Source: Vicia villosa
Taxonomy: Eukaryota > Streptophyta > Magnoliopsida > Fabales > Fabaceae
NCBI RefSeq assembly: GCF_029867415.1
Contig: NC_081183.1
Span: 39,204,655 to 39,268,654 of the forward strand
Direction: 5' to 3'
Length of the DNA: 64,000 bases
The notes beneath the pieces were generated by a model, which was not told where the DNA came from, did not search any database, and saw only the letters and a list, made by a program, of their open reading frames with translations. The translations under genes were made by a program, and so were the position numbers. This document shows, in pieces, positions 62,577 to 64,000 of this stretch. Numbering within the stretch: the stretch's first letter is position 1; the number at the start of each line of letters is the position of its first letter.

Positions 62577-64000
62577 TTTCCGTTAAAGTAATGTTACTTT
62601 TTTTTCTATCACTGAAATTAATTAAGATTAATTATTATTTTTAACGTATAGGTAAACTAGTTATTATTAGAGTCTTGTTGACTAGTAGGATAAATAGTTG
62701 GTAGCACACCCGATCTAACAAATTGTTAGGTTTTCACTGATTTAATAATATATCTGATCCAACAAATAGATAGATTGATGACCCTTTCGATCAGAGTCGG
62801 TTATACCTCTGTACAGTACAGTCTGACCTACTGCACAGGCCTCCAATTAATTAAGGGCCTTCAAATTCAAATCTTGTGCGATTCTAGAAAAATTTAATTT
62901 GACTTTTTCTATAAACTTGTGATTAGATAGAACTAGTAAAGTTACATAATAAATTCAACCAGCCAATCAAACTTAAATAAAAATCTTCACGGAACAACCA
63001 ATTATATACACGGTTAATTTTTTTCTTTTTTCTATCAAACTTTCATTAAAGATTTCTTAATAGAAAATCTCATATAATTAATTCTTATTTATGAATTATA
63101 ATAATTTAAAGACCATATCTTTAAATTATTTTTTATAGATATCAATATAGTATCTTAATTATTTATTTTCACATCAATATATCATATCTTATTCAAACTT
63201 TATTTATTAATATGTTTTATAATTTAAATATTTAAAATGGATTGATCTTTTATATTTTTAATATTATATTTTTATTATTTTGCATGGACATCTTAATTTA
63301 AAAATTCAAGTATATATTATATATTATAATATAAGTTTTAATCTTTCTATTTTATAAAATTACTTTTCAATTCTTATTTTCTTTTTTATTGTTAATTTTA
63401 ATTTGTAATTTTATTTAATTATTGTTAATCGTTTCTTAAGATTTGAAAATTTAATTCTCAATATGAGAAAAAAATCGATAAATTAACTTAATTTCAATTA
63501 AAATAATTATAAAACCCACACTTTTTTTGTTGAAATTCTAAATGTTGTACTTGTTGATCTAGGTTTATTTTTTAAATTTTTTTATTAAAGATTTTTTAAA
63601 ATATTAGAACTGGGTCTCCAAATTGCATGAGACGGCCTTGCTTCTGACAGTTCAACCGATCCAAACGATCAATTTTTTTCTAAATTTTAAAACATTGATT
63701 AGTAGTATTTAACATTTTCATTGACACGGCGTTGCCACATATAATTTTTAAAAGTTTTCATTTATTTTTCATATGATGTGGCTTCCAGGAGTAAATTTAT
63801 ATTCATTTAATTAATTTAAATTTATTTTAATGAATTAAAACAAAATGGTCTAAAATTGCAAATGTATCTCACTGTATCAAAATCACCTGAGAAACCTAAA
63901 AAGCAAAACTTTGTGTAGATCGTTTTCTCCCCAATCTTTGTCTTCATTGTTGCTGTGAAATGCCATAGTTGACGCTAGTCCACTTAAACGTTGTATTTAT
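62577..64000. other. AT-rich DNA, no gene seen
   Basis: There are no frames or motifs that I can support. The final 150 bp are less A/T-rich (TCGTTTTCTCCCCAATCTTTG...) and could be the leader of a gene beyond the edge, but nothing in the window shows this. Confidence 0.35.

Overview
This window looks like plant nuclear DNA: AT-rich, spliced gene remnants, long (TA)n tracts and dense nested transposable elements. The mix of Ogre/Tat-like LTR elements, a SIRE/Maximus-like copia LTR, MAIN-like plant-mobile-domain sequence and EIX2-type receptor-like proteins suggests a legume, probably of the pea/vetch/clover group. That is an inference from repeat content and was not tested by search. The only convincing intact host gene is a single-exon leucine-rich-repeat receptor-like protein (RLP) on the minus strand at about 55.4-58.6 kb. 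A truncated paralogue with a nonsense codon lies at about 10.07-10.95 kb on the plus strand.

Left part (1-10 kb): a Helitron 3' end at 1-102, a decayed LINE 3' region (minus), the tail and 3' LTR of a Ty1/copia element (3.4-3.94 kb), a small inverted-repeat element with a 7-bp tandem core (4.0-4.2 kb), two (TA)n tracts, and a 3.2-kb terminal-inverted-repeat transposon (6269-9482). That transposon carries a broken plant-mobile-domain gene flanked by arrays of a short palindrome.

Middle (10-38 kb): the RLP pseudogene is cut off by repeat DNA. Then come a SIRE-like LTR interrupted by a 4.68-kb Ogre/Tat-like solo LTR (TSD AACAT), and a Ty3/gypsy chromovirus-like 5' LTR, primer-binding site and gag start. 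The gag frame is split by an Ogre/Tat-like solo LTR (TSD GTACT). That solo LTR is itself split by a young non-autonomous relative (22622-35330) with two 3870-bp LTRs that look identical and a TSD of GTTAG.

Right-middle (38-54 kb): an old CACTA (En/Spm) element with a C48/Ulp1-type protease gene has received three younger CACTA insertions. Two are near-identical 5.39-kb copies in opposite orientation, only 374 bp apart (TSDs GTG and GAT). The third (TSD TTA) carries a GC-rich miniature element.

Right end (54-64 kb): the intact RLP gene, a 3.74-kb non-autonomous Helitron (58838-62576), and AT-rich DNA in which I see no gene. No rRNA, tRNA, CRISPR or operon-like feature was seen. Most of the sequence is layered mobile DNA; the terminal dinucleotides and target-site duplications let the insertion order be read directly.
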